In this document: positions 11,181-11,733 of the stretch, piece by piece
How positions within the stretch are numbered: the stretch's first letter is position 1
Layout of the letters: each line of letters opens with the position of its first letter
Assembly (NCBI GenBank): GCA_049511115.1
Contig: JBEKYH010000117.1
Location: 1-11,733, forward strand
Direction: 5' to 3'
Length of the DNA: 11,733 nucleotides
Origin: JBEKYH01 sp049511115
GTDB lineage: Bacteria > Planctomycetota > Phycisphaerae > Tepidisphaerales > Tepidisphaeraceae
Program-made: the position numbers and the translations under genes
Notes under the pieces: generated by a model
Seen by the model: only the letters and a program-made list of their open reading frames with translations
Told to the model about the DNA's origin: nothing
Databases searched by the model: none

Positions 11181-11733
11181 TCACCCCTGCGGCGTGCGCT
11201 CCGGCTTCTTATCCCGGCTCATCAGGTCACTCAGCGCATGCAGCACATCTTTGTCCTCAAACAGGACCGCATGGACGGCGTCGGCAATCGGCATTTCCAC
11301 GCCGAATTGGCGCGACAGTTGCCAGACCGATTGCGCGGTCGCCACGCCTTCGGCAACGCTGCTGGTTTCGCCGAGCACATCGGCCAGTTTGCGCCCCTGA
11401 CCGATCTGCTGCCCGACCGCGCGGTTGCGGCCCTGGGGGCTGACGCACGTCGTGATCAGGTCGCCGATGCCGGCCAGGCCGTGGAAAGTCTCCTCGCGCG
11501 CCCCCATCGCCACGCCCAGGCGGGTGATTTCCACCAGCCCGCGCGTGACCAGCGCGGCTTTGGCGTTATTTCCCGCTGCCAATCCGTCCAGGATTCCCGC
11601 GGCGATGGCGATGACGTTTTTGGTTGCCCCGGCGAGCTCAGTCCCGATCAGATCAGCATTGGTGTAAACGCGAAACCACTGCGTCGAAAAAACTTCCTGC
11701 ACGCGCTGGGCAAACGCCGCATCCTCCGACGCG
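11181..11733 (-). CDS. gpsA: glycerol-3-phosphate dehydrogenase [NAD(P)+], C-terminal part
   Basis: The frame is open to the right edge, so the N-terminal NAD(P)-binding domain lies outside the window; 183 residues are visible. The enzyme reduces dihydroxyacetone phosphate to sn-glycerol 3-phosphate for phospholipid synthesis in the cytoplasm. Diagnostic segments are STQWFRVYTNADLIGTELAG, ATKNVIAIAAGILDGL with the catalytic Lys, NAKAALVTRGLVEITRLGVA, GLAGIGDLITTC and SVAEGVATAQSVWQLSRQFG. All are typical of GpsA and the C-terminal end is of normal length. It converges on the lipoprotein gene, with the palindromic repeat between them. Confidence 0.95.
   Translation of the reverse strand, partial: ASEDAAFAQRVQEVFSTQWFRVYTNADLIGTELAGATKNVIAIAAGILDGLAAGNNAKAALVTRGLVEITRLGVAMGAREETFHGLAGIGDLITTCVSPQGRNRAVGQQIGQGRKLADVLGETSSVAEGVATAQSVWQLSRQFGVEMPIADAVHAVLFEDKDVLHALSDLMSRDKKPERTPQG

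Noticed and set aside
1..11733. A novel multi-gene defence or biosynthetic system
   Set aside because: Apart from higBA, no genes with nuclease, helicase, ATPase, reverse transcriptase or biosynthetic-core signatures cluster together; gene strands and spacing point to independent units.

Overview
The window looks like a chromosomal piece of a GC-rich, Gram-negative-type bacterium of the Planctomycetota, most likely class Phycisphaerae. The evidence is a fused lpxC-fabZ gene followed directly by lpxA, exported proteins carrying an Ala/Thr-Thr-Gln-Pro motif after the signal peptide or at the C-terminus, long planctomycete-style secreted proteins of unknown function, and many short palindromic or octamer-period repeats between genes. 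This placement is inferred from gene content; no rRNA or other phylogenetic marker is present.

Layout, left to right. 1-492: 3' end of a GH28-like (polygalacturonase family) beta-helix protein. 519-812: small three-helix membrane protein. 846-1597 (minus): a higBA-type toxin-antitoxin pair, toxin first, with an ATGA overlap and a promoter overlapped by a palindrome. 1652-1999 (minus): small soluble protein, perhaps PilZ-like. 2000-2466: divergent intergenic region holding a chain of seven hairpins and two inverted copies of a 34-bp palindromic repeat. 2467-5992 (plus): tightly packed operon of lpxC-fabZ, lpxA and a secreted kinesin-light-chain-like TPR protein, with 2-nt gaps. 5999-7129 (minus): a redoxin-fold domain fused to a 2-oxoglutarate/Fe(II) dioxygenase. 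7201-7425 (minus): small membrane protein bracketed by octamer-period repeat arrays. 7483-9111 (minus): large secreted protein of unknown function. 9187-9357: a 171-bp element with perfect 37-bp inverted ends. 9371-9808 (minus): tandem CBS-domain protein. 9965-10365: noncoding stretch with an orphan intrinsic terminator, a palindromic repeat and a good promoter. 10366-11085 (plus): an unrecognised lipoprotein gene flanked by mirror-image copies of a 54-bp palindromic repeat. 11181-11733 (minus): 3' part of gpsA.

The one clear pathway block is lipid A biosynthesis. LpxA makes UDP-3-O-acyl-GlcNAc, LpxC deacetylates it, and FabZ works on the shared 3-hydroxyacyl-ACP pool; GpsA at the right end feeds glycerophospholipid synthesis but is not part of that operon. 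The other genes look like independent units. I see no phage, CRISPR, transposase, tRNA or rRNA genes and no convincing new multi-gene defence or biosynthetic system. The most unusual content is the noncoding repeat architecture, plus the redoxin-dioxygenase fusion.
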